64,000 nucleotides of DNA, taken from NCBI RefSeq assembly GCF_002917105.1, contig NZ_PQFZ01000004.1, forward strand, positions 310,001 to 374,000, written 5' to 3'. This DNA comes from Allobosea psychrotolerans (GTDB lineage: Bacteria > Pseudomonadota > Alphaproteobacteria > Rhizobiales > Beijerinckiaceae). Of the stretch, positions 33,240 through 41,883 are shown piece after piece. The position numbers were made by a program, and so were the translations under genes. The number at the start of each line of letters is the position of its first letter. Within the stretch, counting starts at the first letter, position 1. The notes under the pieces were generated by a model. That model was not told the origin of the DNA and did not search any database. It was given only the letters and a program-made list of their open reading frames with translations.

Positions 33240-34874
33240 ATGAACCGCTTCGCCTGGCTGCTCGACCGCCTGGCCTATGAGCCGCGCCGCAACGCCAAGC
33301 TCGCCCTGATCGCCGATTACCTGCGCACGACGCCCGATCCCGATCGTGGCCTGGCGCTGGCGGCGATGACGGGCGGGCTGGTCTTCCGCAATGCCAAGGC
33401 GGGCCTGATTCGCGCGCTGATCGCCGAGCGGGCCGACCCGGTCCTGTTTGCGCTGTCCTATGACTATGTCGGCGATCTCTCGGAGACGGTCGCATTGATG
33501 TGGCCGGCCAGGCACGGCGCCAATGACGTGCCGCATCTGCCTGATGTCGTCGCCGGCCTGCGCGAGGCCGGCAAGACCGATCTTCCCCGCCTCGTTGCCG
33601 GCTGGCTCGATGCGCTCGACGAGACCGGGCGCTGGGCCCTGCTCAAGCTGATCACCGGCGCGCTGCGCATCGGCGTCTCCGCGCGCCTGGCCAAGACCGC
33701 CGCCGCCAGCCTTGGAGGCGTTCCGGCCGACGAGGTCGAGCAGGTCTGGCATGGGCTGGAGCCGCCCTATACCGGGCTCTTCGCCTGGCTCGAGGGCAGG
33801 GCGCCGCGGCCGGAAGCCAGCGATCCCGCGCCGTTTCGGCCGGTGATGCTGTCGCACCCGGTCGAGGAGGGCGATTTCGGCAAGCTCGACCCGGCCGATT
33901 TCGGCGCCGAATGGAAATGGGACGGCATCCGCGTCCAGGCGGTCAGCGGCACGAGGCCGGACGGCTCGCGCCTGACGCGGCTCTATTCCCGCACCGGCGA
34001 GGACATTGCCGGCGCCTTTCCCGATCTCGTCGAGGCGCTGACGCTCGACGGCGCGCTCGATGGCGAGTTGCTGGTGATGCGCGACGGCGCGGTCCAGAGT
34101 TTCAACACCTTGCAGCAGCGCCTGAACCGCAAGACGGTGACAGCGAAGATGCTGGCGGAATTCCCCGCCCATATCCGCGTCTACGACCTGCTGCTCGATG
34201 GCGACGAGGATATCCGCGAGCTGCCGCTGGTCGAGCGCCGCGCCCGGCTGGAGGCTTTTCTCGGCAGGCTCGGCAGCGCGCGCTTCGATCTCTCGCAGGT
34301 CGTCCCCTTCGAAAGCTGGGACGACCTTGCCGCCGCCCGCGCCGATCCGGCTGCCGCCGGCGCAGGCACTGACGCGGAAGCCGTCGAAGGCTGCATGATC
34401 AAGCGCAGCGATTCGCCCTACCTGCCCGGCCGGCCCAAGGGCTACTGGTGGAAATGGAAGCGTGAGGCGCGGCTGGTCGATTGCGTGCTGATGTATGCCC
34501 AGCGCGGCCACGGCAAGCGCTCCTCGTTTTATTCCGACTACACCTTCGGCGTCTGGCGCGAGAGTCCGGAGGGGCAGGAGCTCGTGCCGGTCGGCAAGGC
34601 CTATTTCGGCTTCACCGATGAAGAGCTGGTCGAGATCGACCGCTATGTGCGCAAGAACACGCTGAACCGCTTCGGCCCTGTGCGGGAGGTCACGCATGAC
34701 GCAGCCAGCGGCCTCGTCTTCGAGGTCGCCTTCGAGGGGTTGCAGCGCTCGACCCGGCATAAATCCGGGCTCGCCATGCGTTTTCCCCGCATCAACCGCA
34801 TCCGCTGGGACAAGCCGCCTGGAGAGGCTGACCGGATCGAGGCGCTGGAACGGCTCCTGCCGGCCGGAGGCTGA
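33240..34874 (+). CDS. ATP-dependent DNA ligase, damage-response type
   Basis: 544 residues with an N-terminal DNA-binding helical domain, the nucleotidyltransferase motif I EWKWDGIR (adenylated Lys226), LYSRTGEDI, LDGELLVM, the motif V EGCMIKRSDSPY with KWKRE, and an OB-fold C-terminal domain. It is the ligase that names the Lhr-PdeM-exonuclease set (often annotated as cisplatin damage response ligase). It joins nicks using ATP. Divergent from the SGNH gene with a 107-bp gap. Confidence 0.93.
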   Translation: MNRFAWLLDRLAYEPRRNAKLALIADYLRTTPDPDRGLALAAMTGGLVFRNAKAGLIRALIAERADPVLFALSYDYVGDLSETVALMWPARHGANDVPHLPDVVAGLREAGKTDLPRLVAGWLDALDETGRWALLKLITGALRIGVSARLAKTAAASLGGVPADEVEQVWHGLEPPYTGLFAWLEGRAPRPEASDPAPFRPVMLSHPVEEGDFGKLDPADFGAEWKWDGIRVQAVSGTRPDGSRLTRLYSRTGEDIAGAFPDLVEALTLDGALDGELLVMRDGAVQSFNTLQQRLNRKTVTAKMLAEFPAHIRVYDLLLDGDEDIRELPLVERRARLEAFLGRLGSARFDLSQVVPFESWDDLAAARADPAAAGAGTDAEAVEGCMIKRSDSPYLPGRPKGYWWKWKREARLVDCVLMYAQRGHGKRSSFYSDYTFGVWRESPEGQELVPVGKAYFGFTDEELVEIDRYVRKNTLNRFGPVREVTHDAASGLVFEVAFEGLQRSTRHKSGLAMRFPRINRIRWDKPPGEADRIEALERLLPAGG

Positions 34875-35057
34875 GCCGAAACCGGCAGGAGCTAAGCCGA
34901 AAGGCCGTCTCCTGATTGCATTGCAACATGCGCCGATCTGGTTCAGAGCCTTGATGATCGCGCGCCGGCCTTGCGACAGCAGCAGGCCGGTGTGCTTGAG
35001 ATCGCGGTCATGCCTGAGGCAGTATGCGCGACCGGCAGACGAACAAGGATATGCGCG

Positions 35058-35738
35058 ATGACGAAGCAGCCTTCGACGCGGATCGTGATCGCGGACGACC
35101 ATCCCTTGTTCCGGGGCGCCCTGCGCCAGGCGGTGTCGCATGCGCTGGAGGGCGCGGAGGTCAGCGAGGTCGGCTCGCTGGAGTCGCTGACCGAGGCCTT
35201 GTCGCAAGGGGCCGACGCCGATCTCGTCCTGCTCGACCTGACGATGCCGGGCGTGCAGGGCTTCTCCGGCCTGCTCTTCCTGCGCGCCGACCATCCTGAA
35301 GTGCCGGTCATCGTGGTCTCGGCCAATGACGAGCCGACGGTGATCCGCCGCTGCATCGAGTTCGGGGCGCTCGGTTTCCTGCCGAAGACGGCCGATGTCG
35401 AGCAGATGGGCGAGGCGATCCGCGCCGTGCTTGCCGGCAGCGTCTGGACGCCGCCGGGCGTCGACCTGTCCTCGCCGGTCGATGTCGAGGTCGCCGACAT
35501 GGTGCGCCGGCTCTCGACGCTGACGCCGCAGCAGGTGCGCGTGCTGATGATGCTGTCGGAGGGGCTGCTCAACAAGCAGATCGCCTATGAGCTCGGCGTC
35601 TCCGAGGCGACGGTGAAGGCGCATGTCTCCGCGATCCTGACCAAGCTCAACGTCGACAGCCGCACGCAGGCCGTGATCGCCGCCTCCAAGATCGCCGGCA
35701 CGGCCTGGGCGACGGCAGGCGCATCCGCGACGATATGA
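35058..35738 (+). CDS. NarL/LuxR-family response regulator
   Basis: 226 residues: a receiver domain with acidic pair IADDHPLF and phospho-acceptor Asp60 in VLLDLTMPG, then a LuxR-type helix-turn-helix (LTPQQVRVLMMLSEGLLNKQIAYELGVSEATVKAHVSAILTKL). A DNA-binding regulator controlled by a histidine kinase. AAGGAT lies eight bases before the ATG at 35058; earlier in-frame starts are non-coding in style. No kinase is adjacent, so the partner is unknown. Confidence 0.92.
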   Translation: MTKQPSTRIVIADDHPLFRGALRQAVSHALEGAEVSEVGSLESLTEALSQGADADLVLLDLTMPGVQGFSGLLFLRADHPEVPVIVVSANDEPTVIRRCIEFGALGFLPKTADVEQMGEAIRAVLAGSVWTPPGVDLSSPVDVEVADMVRRLSTLTPQQVRVLMMLSEGLLNKQIAYELGVSEATVKAHVSAILTKLNVDSRTQAVIAASKIAGTAWATAGASATI

Positions 35739-35827
35739 TTGTGGCGTGAAAGCGGGCCGCATCGGCATTCAGCCCCGGTTCAACCGGGCGGTGGTCTGAT
35801 CGGTTCGTGTCTGGGGGATTTTTCGCG

Positions 35828-36097
35828 ATGGCGAATGGCAATATCGAACGCTTTCTCGGCGGCTCCGTGCTCAGCGTTCTGGTCCGATTGATCTTCATCT
35901 CGCTGCTTGTGGGCGCGGCTATGGCGTTTCTCGGCTTGTCGCCGCGCGGGCTTTACGAGGTCGTGGCGCGCTTCATCCGCTCGCTCGGGGATCTCGGCTT
36001 CGGAGCCGTCCGCGAGGTCGGGCAATGGGTCATCGCCGGTGCGCTGATCGTGGTGCCGCTCTGGCTGCTCTCGCGCCTGTTCGCCTCCCGGCGCTAG
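35828..36097 (+). CDS. DUF6460-like small membrane protein
   Basis: 89 residues with two hydrophobic segments (about 14-36 and 67-86) separated by an amphipathic LSPRGLYEVVARFIRSLGDLG region. The pattern is that of the DUF6460 integrity or assembly proteins of Hyphomicrobiales. GGGGGA lies eight bases before the ATG. Function unknown. Separated by about 90 nt from the response regulator on the same strand. Confidence 0.75.
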   Translation: MANGNIERFLGGSVLSVLVRLIFISLLVGAAMAFLGLSPRGLYEVVARFIRSLGDLGFGAVREVGQWVIAGALIVVPLWLLSRLFASRR

Positions 36098-36124
36098 AGC
36101 CGGATGATTTGACTCGGAAAACAC

Positions 36125-36277
36125 CGCCGTCATTCCGGGGCGATCCGAAGGATCGAGCCTGGAACCCAGAGCCGATGCGGGGTCTCGATCATGCGCGCGC
36201 ATGGCGAGCCTCAAAGGTCGAGGGCATCGGTTCTGGGTTCCAGGCTCAGGCCTGCGGCCTGCCCCGGAATGACGGCG
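36125..36277. repeat. Extragenic palindromic element (GTCATTCCGGGG type)
   Basis: Outer arms 36125-36141 and 36261-36277 are exact 17-bp reverse complements; inner arms 36155-36178 and 36224-36247 match over 24 bp with one mismatch. The GTCATTCCGGGG end motif is a repeat style found across Hyphomicrobiales. It lies between two convergent genes (DUF6460 and pyrD). Confidence 0.75.
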
Positions 36278-36336
36278 TGGTTCAGACCATCGTCATCTGA
36301 CGTCTGGGCCAGGATGCGAAAACCCGGTTCCCACGT

Positions 36337-36441
36337 CTAGAGCATTTCCGCGTTTCTCCAAATCGCGGAGATGCTCTAGCTCCTTGTTTTAACGCGTTTT
36401 CTTCATGCGAACCGGTGTCCACTTCGCTCGAAAACGCTCTA
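36337..36441. repeat. Dispersed repeat with hairpin, ending on the pyrD stop codon
   Basis: Contains a 15-bp imperfect hairpin (about TAGAGCATTTCCGCG against CGCGGAGATGCTCTA) and a segment 36384-36441 that is the reverse complement of most of 49179-49236. The repeat's last bases (CTA) supply the TAG stop of pyrD. Confidence 0.75.
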
Positions 36442-37536
36442 GCCTGCGAGCGTTTCGCCGCGCGCGATCGCGGCGGCATCGCGTCCGACAAGGGCGCTGA
36501 GCCTGCCGACGCCCGTCTTGCGGGCCTCGGCCGTGAGGCCGGCCTTGATGGTCGCGACCAGCGCCGGCCCGTGGAAAACCAGGGCCGAGTAGAACTGCAC
36601 GAGATCGGCGCCGGCCCGAATCTTGGCGAAGGCGGTCGCGGTCGAATCGATGCCGCCGACGCCGATCAGCGGGAACTGACGCTCGACGCGCAGGAAGGTT
36701 TCGGCGAGCAGCCTGGTCGAAGGCAGGAAGAGCGGCTTGCCAGAGAGGCCGCCGGTCTCGGCCTTCGCCGCGTTGCGCAGGGTTGCCGGGCGGGCCACCG
36801 TCGTGTTCGAGACGATCATGCCGTCGATGCCGCGCTTGCGCGCCACAGCGACGATGCCGTCGAGCTCGGGCAGGCTTAGATCCGGCGCGATCTTGAGCAG
36901 CATGGGCGTAGCCCGGCCGGCACTCTTCGCCGCTTCGTCCCGCGCGGCCAGCGCCCGCGCGATCAGGTCGTCGAGCGCCGATTCGGCCTGCAGATCGCGC
37001 AGGCCCGGCGTGTTGGGCGAGGAGATGTTGATCGTCAGGAAGTCGGCGACGGGCGCGAGCCGCCGCGCCAGCACGGCATAATCGGCGGAGCGGTCGGCTG
37101 AGTCCTTGTTGGCTCCGAGATTGACGCCGACGATGCCGCCACGGCCGCGCCGCGCCTGGAGTCGCGCGGCGACCGCTTCCATGCCCTCGCTGTTGAGGCC
37201 GTAGCGGTTGATCACCGCCTCGTCCTCCGTCAATCGGAAGACGCGCGGGCGCGGATTGCCCGGCTGGGGCAGAGGCGTGACGCCGCCGACCTCGACGAAG
37301 CCGAAGCCCAGGCCCAGCGCGCCGTCCACCGCTTCGGCATGCTTGTCGAAGCCGGCCGCGAGTCCGACCGGGTTGGCGAAGGAGAGGCCGAAGGCCTGCG
37401 TCGCCAGGACCGGGTCGTCGGCGGCGGGCTTCAATGCCGGCGCGACGGCGAGCGCCGCGATCGTCATGCGATGGGCCGTCTCGGCGTCGAGCCGGTGGAT
37501 CAGCGGGCGGGCGAGATTGAACAGGGCGCCGATCAC
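36439..37536 (-). CDS. pyrD: Dihydroorotate dehydrogenase (quinone), class 2
   Basis: 365 residues. It oxidises dihydroorotate to orotate in pyrimidine synthesis and feeds electrons to the quinone pool at the inner membrane. Class 2 features are the N-terminal helix-rich membrane association region ([23 protein letters not shown]), [23 protein letters not shown] and [11 protein letters not shown] start at 37536, preceded by GGAGGAT, overlaps the DUF952 stop (GTGA). Its 3' end merges with a dispersed repeat. Confidence 0.95.
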   Translation of the reverse strand: MIGALFNLARPLIHRLDAETAHRMTIAALAVAPALKPAADDPVLATQAFGLSFANPVGLAAGFDKHAEAVDGALGLGFGFVEVGGVTPLPQPGNPRPRVFRLTEDEAVINRYGLNSEGMEAVAARLQARRGRGGIVGVNLGANKDSADRSADYAVLARRLAPVADFLTINISSPNTPGLRDLQAESALDDLIARALAARDEAAKSAGRATPMLLKIAPDLSLPELDGIVAVARKRGIDGMIVSNTTVARPATLRNAAKAETGGLSGKPLFLPSTRLLAETFLRVERQFPLIGVGGIDSTATAFAKIRAGADLVQFYSALVFHGPALVATIKAGLTAEARKTGVGRLSALVGRDAAAIARGETLAG

Positions 37537-37907
37537 GCGACATCCTCCGGAAAGCGATGGGTGCCGTCGGCCGCCAGCGGAAGCGGCGCGATCCAGCGGA
37601 CGGATTTGGGATCGAGCGGGGCGTAGAGATGGGGAAACAGAGCCCCGCCGCGCGAGGGCTCGTGGCGCAAGGCTTCGCCGAGGCGTGAGGCGTCGACCGC
37701 GATCAGCAGCAGGTTGCGCTGGCCAACGAAGTGCCTCGCCGCGGTGTCCCGCGCCTGCGCTCCGGTCGAGAAATGGATGTAGCCGTCGGCGAGATCGATC
37801 GGCGCGCCAATGAAACGGCCCGACATCTCGGCTTCGCGCCACAATGCCTCGGGGCAGATCTTGTAGATGAGCGGCACGCACAGCCTCGCTGGATTCGCAC
37901 GGGTCAC
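37533..37907 (-). CDS. DUF952 family protein
   Basis: 124 residues from GTG 37907, matching the DUF952 pattern [39 protein letters not shown] and the [13 protein letters not shown] block. DUF952 proteins are small cytosolic proteins of unclear biochemical function found next to pyrD in alphaproteobacteria. Overlaps pyrD by 4 nt. A dispersed repeat copy begins just 6 bp upstream of the start codon, so the promoter must lie beyond or inside that repeat. Confidence 0.85.
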   Translation of the reverse strand: MTRANPARLCVPLIYKICPEALWREAEMSGRFIGAPIDLADGYIHFSTGAQARDTAARHFVGQRNLLLIAVDASRLGEALRHEPSRGGALFPHLYAPLDPKSVRWIAPLPLAADGTHRFPEDVA

Positions 37908-37913
37908 GACATA

Positions 37914-37941
37914 GAGCAGGATGCGAAAAAGTGGGAACCGG
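37914..37941. repeat. Dispersed repeat fragment shared with 49243-49270
   Basis: 28 bp (GAGCAGGATGCGAAAAAGTG then GGAACCGG) identical to 49243-49270. It is directly upstream of the DUF952 start. It belongs to the same palindromic family as the elements at 36.3 and 49.2 kb. Confidence 0.7.
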
Positions 37942-38101
37942 TTTTTCGACCCGGCTCTCGCGGATGGCATGAGGATTGGGCAAATCCTGTCCCGCGTTTC
38001 CGCGAGAAGCGGATTGGAATCTTATCGGGTAGGGCGTACTTCCTATTCCTAAGGTTCTTATGTCCCAGCCTAACGGCAACATCTGGAACGAGGCCTCCGC
38101 G

Positions 38102-38731
38102 ATGCTGTCCCATGAGCAGATCTGGAGCGCCATCGATGCGCTCGCCCAGCGCTATGGCTTCACGGCTTCGGGGCTGGCCCGCAAGGCCGGGCTCGACGCG
38201 ACCACCTTCAACCGCTCCAAGCGTGTCGGGCCCGATGGCCGCGAACGTTGGCCCTCGACCGAATCGATCGCCAAGATCCTGGCCGCGACCGGCGCCTCGC
38301 TCGATGAATTCATGAGCGTGGTGATGCGGCGCGGGCCGGCGCCCTCACGCACCATTCCCCTGATCGGCTTCGCCCAGGCGGGCTCGGGCGGCGTCTTCGA
38401 CGCCGATGGCTTTCCCGTCGGCGCCGGCTGGGAGGAGGTCGCCTTTCCCGGTGTCGCCGACGAGAAGGCCTATGCGCTGGAGATCGCCGGTGATTCGATG
38501 CTGCCGCTCTATCGCGACGGCGACACCATCATCGTTTCGCCGAACGCGACGGTGCGGCGTGGCGACCGCGTCGTGGTCAAGACGGCCGAAGGCGAGGTCC
38601 TGGTCAAGCAGCTCAGGCGCCAGACCGCCAGGACCGTCGAGCTCGCCTCGCTCAATCCCGAGCAAGCCGACCGGGTACTGGGCCTGAGCGAGATCGCTTT
38701 CATGGCGCGGGTGGTCTGGGCGAGCCAGTAG
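38102..38731 (+). CDS. S24-family transcriptional regulator (HTH plus LexA-like domain)
   Basis: 209 residues. The N-terminal helix-turn-helix contains [23 protein letters not shown]; the C-terminal half is a LexA/CI peptidase domain with the AG cleavage site (Ala93-Gly94), catalytic Ser132 in AGDSMLPLY and Lys169 in VKQL. Proteins of this type repress genes until self-cleavage is triggered, for example by DNA damage. An earlier ATG (38060) with AAGG upstream is a real alternative start; the shorter one fits the family N-terminus. Divergent from the DUF952/pyrD operon. Confidence 0.9.
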   Translation: MLSHEQIWSAIDALAQRYGFTASGLARKAGLDATTFNRSKRVGPDGRERWPSTESIAKILAATGASLDEFMSVVMRRGPAPSRTIPLIGFAQAGSGGVFDADGFPVGAGWEEVAFPGVADEKAYALEIAGDSMLPLYRDGDTIIVSPNATVRRGDRVVVKTAEGEVLVKQLRRQTARTVELASLNPEQADRVLGLSEIAFMARVVWASQ

Positions 38732-38773
38732 CCCTCGTCGTGGCGCTTGCAATGGCCGCTACGGCCGCCGCGC

Positions 38774-40231
38774 TCAATTCCCGTTCTGCTTGCGCGCCGG
38801 CAGCGTCACCTTGAACACCGCCCCCGTCTCCGAGGGCTCGAGCTCGATCGTGCCGCCATGCAGCCTGACGAGTTCGGCGGCGATGGCGAGGCCAAGCCCT
38901 GTCCCGCCTGGCGTCACCGAGCCGCGAAAGGCCTGGAACAGGTTGGCCTTTGCCCGTTGGGGCACGCCGGGGCCGTTATCGGTGACACGCAGAAGCACCG
39001 AGCCGCCGAGCTGCTGCGCCTTGACCGTCAGCATGGGCTGGCCCTCGCTTTCGGCTCCTTCCCGCGTCAGCGCCTGTACCGAGTTTCGCATCAGGTTGAG
39101 CAGGACGCGCGCCATCTGGTCGGGGTCGCAGCGGACGATCAGTTCGGCTGGAACCTCGTTGACGAAGCTGAGCTGCCTGTTCTCGGGCAGGCCGAGCATC
39201 TCCGCCTGCTCGGCGACGAGCTGGCGCAGCGCAATCTCGCGCAGCAGCGGCGTCGCCTCCGCTGCGCGGCCATAGGCCAATGTCGCCTGGCAGAAATCGA
39301 TCGCCCGGCCGAGCGTCGCGATCAGGCGCGGCGCGAAGCGCCTGATCTTGGCGTCGCGGGTGTCGACCAGCCGATCGGACATCAGCTGCGCCGAGGCCAG
39401 CATGTTGCGCAGGTCGTGATTGACCTTGCTGACGGCCAGCCCGAGCTCGGCGAGATGCTTCTTGGTGCGCAATTCGCCGGCCAGCGTCATCTGCATGCGC
39501 GCCAGCGCCCGTTCGGCCTCGCCGATCTCGTCGGCGCGCCGCGACGGCTGGATGATCCGGTGCGGATTCTCCGGATCGGCCTCGAATTCCATCACATTGG
39601 CGGCGAGCTGGCGAATTGGTCCGACGATCATCCAGTTCAGCGCGAGATAGACCAGCCCCGCCGTCAGGACGGAGATCAGCAGCGAGATCAGCAGGATGTT
39701 GCCGGAGAAGACCAGCATCGCGCGCCGCAGCGGCGCCTCGTCGATGACGATCTCGACGAAGTCGGCCCCGCCCATGGCCTCGCCGATGACGCGGATCGGC
39801 ATGTCGTGCGGCGGGGCCACCAGAATCTCGACGGCCTCCTTCAGAGCGGTGATCCAGCTTGCATCGCGGAGATCGACCTTGCGGGCGACCGTGGGCGGCA
39901 TCGAGTCGAGGCTGAGCAGGCGGCGTGCTCCCCCAACGCGGGCGGCGATGGCGCGCGCGCCGACCCCCATCAGCAACCGGGCTTCGCTCTCTTCGGGCAG
40001 GCGTTCATCGGGAGCGCCTTCCAGGACCAGCACCGCGACCTGGGCCGCGGCGAGCCGGTCGTTGAGCCAGTTGCGTCGGAAATTCGCGACCGACGGCAAA
40101 TAGATCAGAATTTCCGCGAGCATCACGAACAGCACGGTCAAAAGCAGCAGCTTGGCCGAGAGGCCGAGCCGCGTCAGGCTGCGCGGCAGGCTGACCGAGA
40201 GTTGCGACGTGTCGAGATCAGGTTGCTGCAT
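38774..40231 (-). CDS. Membrane sensor histidine kinase
   Basis: 485 residues: two membrane helices (about 24-46 and 175-200) with a periplasmic sensor of about 130 residues between them, a HAMP-like linker (200-250), the dimerisation histidine in VSKVNHDLRNML (His272) and an ATPase domain with NLMRNSVQAL (N box), DNGPGVP and GGTGLGLAI. Start ATG 40231 lies 11 nt after the upstream gene's stop. No response regulator is adjacent; the LuxR-type regulator at 35058 is only a candidate. Co-transcription with the flavoprotein gene suggests a redox or metal-linked signal, which is inference. Confidence 0.92.
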   Translation of the reverse strand: MQQPDLDTSQLSVSLPRSLTRLGLSAKLLLLTVLFVMLAEILIYLPSVANFRRNWLNDRLAAAQVAVLVLEGAPDERLPEESEARLLMGVGARAIAARVGGARRLLSLDSMPPTVARKVDLRDASWITALKEAVEILVAPPHDMPIRVIGEAMGGADFVEIVIDEAPLRRAMLVFSGNILLISLLISVLTAGLVYLALNWMIVGPIRQLAANVMEFEADPENPHRIIQPSRRADEIGEAERALARMQMTLAGELRTKKHLAELGLAVSKVNHDLRNMLASAQLMSDRLVDTRDAKIRRFAPRLIATLGRAIDFCQATLAYGRAAEATPLLREIALRQLVAEQAEMLGLPENRQLSFVNEVPAELIVRCDPDQMARVLLNLMRNSVQALTREGAESEGQPMLTVKAQQLGGSVLLRVTDNGPGVPQRAKANLFQAFRGSVTPGGTGLGLAIAAELVRLHGGTIELEPSETGAVFKVTLPARKQNGN

Positions 40232-40242
40232 TGAATCGGAGC

Positions 40243-41712
40243 TTAGCCGAAACGGCTGAGAAAGCCGATGAGCCGGCGGATTCCGGGCTTTGCCGCCAGC
40301 GGTGCGTAGAAGGACATCGCCGCCCGCTTCGAGGCCTCCGAGAAGGTTGGATAGGGCAAGGCGAGCCCTGCCATGTCCTGGACCGTCAGGCCCTTGCGCA
40401 CGGCCATGCACCAGGGCGCGATCAGCTCGCCTGCACCGGGACCGACGATGGTGGCGCCGAGGACGCGGCCGCGTCGGTCGGCGACGAGCTTCACGAAGCC
40501 ATCGGTCTCGTGCTCGGCCTGGGCGCGGTCGTTCTCGGCATAAGGCCAGCGCAGGATGGTGATCGCAGCGCTGCGCCTGCGCGCCTGCGCCTCGGACAGG
40601 CCGACGCTGGCGAGCTCGGGATGGCAATTGGTCACGCGCGGGATCGCTATTGCCTTGGTCCTGATCGGGAGGCGGAACAAGGCGCTGCGCAAGACGAGAC
40701 CCGCCTGGTCATGCGCGGCATGGGTGGAGTGCAGCCCGCCGCCTGCCCCGCTGGCACAATCGCCGATCGCGAAGACGCGGCGGTTGCCGGTGCGCAGCCC
40801 CTTGTCGACGATCACGCCCCCGGCGTCGCTGGCGATGCCGCCAAGTTCGAGGTCGAGCGCCTCGATATTGGGGGCGCGCCCCGTCGCGACCAGAAGATGC
40901 GTCCCGTCGAGCTTATGGTCGGCCCCGCCCTCGGGGCCCGCCAGCACCAGCCTGACGCCGCCCTTGACCGTCTCTGCACGCAGCACCCTGGCCTGCTCGT
41001 GCAGCGTTATGCCGTCGCGCAGCAGCGCGCGGCGCAAGATCAGCGCGGCCTCGGGATCGACATGGGACAAAAGGTCCCCGGTCTCGACGATGGTGACCGT
41101 GCTGCCGAGCCGAGCCAGGGCTTGCGCGAGCTCGACACCGGTCGATCCGGCGCCGAGAACCAGCAGGCGCTCGGGCCGGCGCGTCAGCAAAAACAGGCTG
41201 TCGCTCGTCAGGAACGGGACCGCGTCGAGCCCGGGAAGCGGCGGAGCGGCCGGCCGCGAGCCGGTCGCGATCACGAAGCGCCGCGCCTTGATCGCCTGGT
41301 TGCCGGCCATGATCGTGCTGCGGCTGATGAAGCGTGCCTCGCTCCTGACGACATGAATACCGAGCGCACCGAGACGCTCCGCCGAATCATTGGGGGCGAT
41401 CGTGGCGACGACGCGCCGAACATGATCGTGGACCTGCGCGTAGTTCACTTGCGGCTCGCCGGCCGAGATACCGAAGCGCCCGGCCTCCCGGACGGCCAGC
41501 GCCCGCGCGCCCGCTGCACTGAGCGCCCTGGCCGATACGCCGCCGGCATTGAGATGGCTGCCGCCGATCCGGCCGTGCTCGACGAGGACGACAGGCACGC
41601 CGAACGCAGCCGCGGCCGTGGCGAGCGACAGCCCGGCCGCACCCGCCCCGATCACGCAGATATCGGGCGTCAGCGGCGCAGGTGCCGGCGCTGTTGCTGT
41701 GGTCGTGCTCAC
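40243..41712 (-). CDS. FAD-dependent disulfide-reductase-family protein lacking the redox cysteines
   Basis: 489 residues with the mercuric reductase/lipoamide dehydrogenase layout: an FAD site CVIGAGAAGLSLA, an NAD(P) site VLGAGSTGVELAQALA, the second FAD motif RVFAIGDCASG and a dimerisation domain. The usual GGTCLNxGCIPS motif reads GGSHLNAGGVSAR (50-62): both cysteines are replaced, and the C-terminal His-Pro-Thr is YPT. So classical disulfide reduction is impossible; it may be an electron transfer flavoprotein or quinone reductase. The GTG start at 41712 follows GGGAGGAG, a strong site, rather than the earlier ATG. Lies 11 nt upstream of the histidine kinase gene. Confidence 0.88.
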   Translation of the reverse strand: MSTTTATAPAPAPLTPDICVIGAGAAGLSLATAAAAFGVPVVLVEHGRIGGSHLNAGGVSARALSAAGARALAVREAGRFGISAGEPQVNYAQVHDHVRRVVATIAPNDSAERLGALGIHVVRSEARFISRSTIMAGNQAIKARRFVIATGSRPAAPPLPGLDAVPFLTSDSLFLLTRRPERLLVLGAGSTGVELAQALARLGSTVTIVETGDLLSHVDPEAALILRRALLRDGITLHEQARVLRAETVKGGVRLVLAGPEGGADHKLDGTHLLVATGRAPNIEALDLELGGIASDAGGVIVDKGLRTGNRRVFAIGDCASGAGGGLHSTHAAHDQAGLVLRSALFRLPIRTKAIAIPRVTNCHPELASVGLSEAQARRRSAAITILRWPYAENDRAQAEHETDGFVKLVADRRGRVLGATIVGPGAGELIAPWCMAVRKGLTVQDMAGLALPYPTFSEASKRAAMSFYAPLAAKPGIRRLIGFLSRFG

Positions 41713-41732
41713 GCCGCTCCTCCCGATCCGCT

Positions 41733-41786
41733 CGACCAGGTTGCTCGCATTCGGACGGTGCCGTCCGAATGCGAGCAACCTGGTCG
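41733..41786. terminator. Perfect 26-bp palindrome with 2-nt loop
   Basis: Arms 41733-41758 and 41761-41786 are exact reverse complements (CGACCAGGTTGCTCGCATTC then GGACGG). It lies between the end of the GGDEF-EAL gene (41884) and the start of the flavoprotein gene (41712) on the same strand. No T-run follows, so a terminator or a cruciform/binding element are both possible. Confidence 0.6.
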
Positions 41787-41883
41787 ATTCCAAAAGTTGA
41801 GAGCAATGCTCCTGGAACTGCTGATGCGTCGCGAGACCGCCGGAATCAAGGCCGCGCGACTCGCAAGAGCGTCAGAGCTGCAC

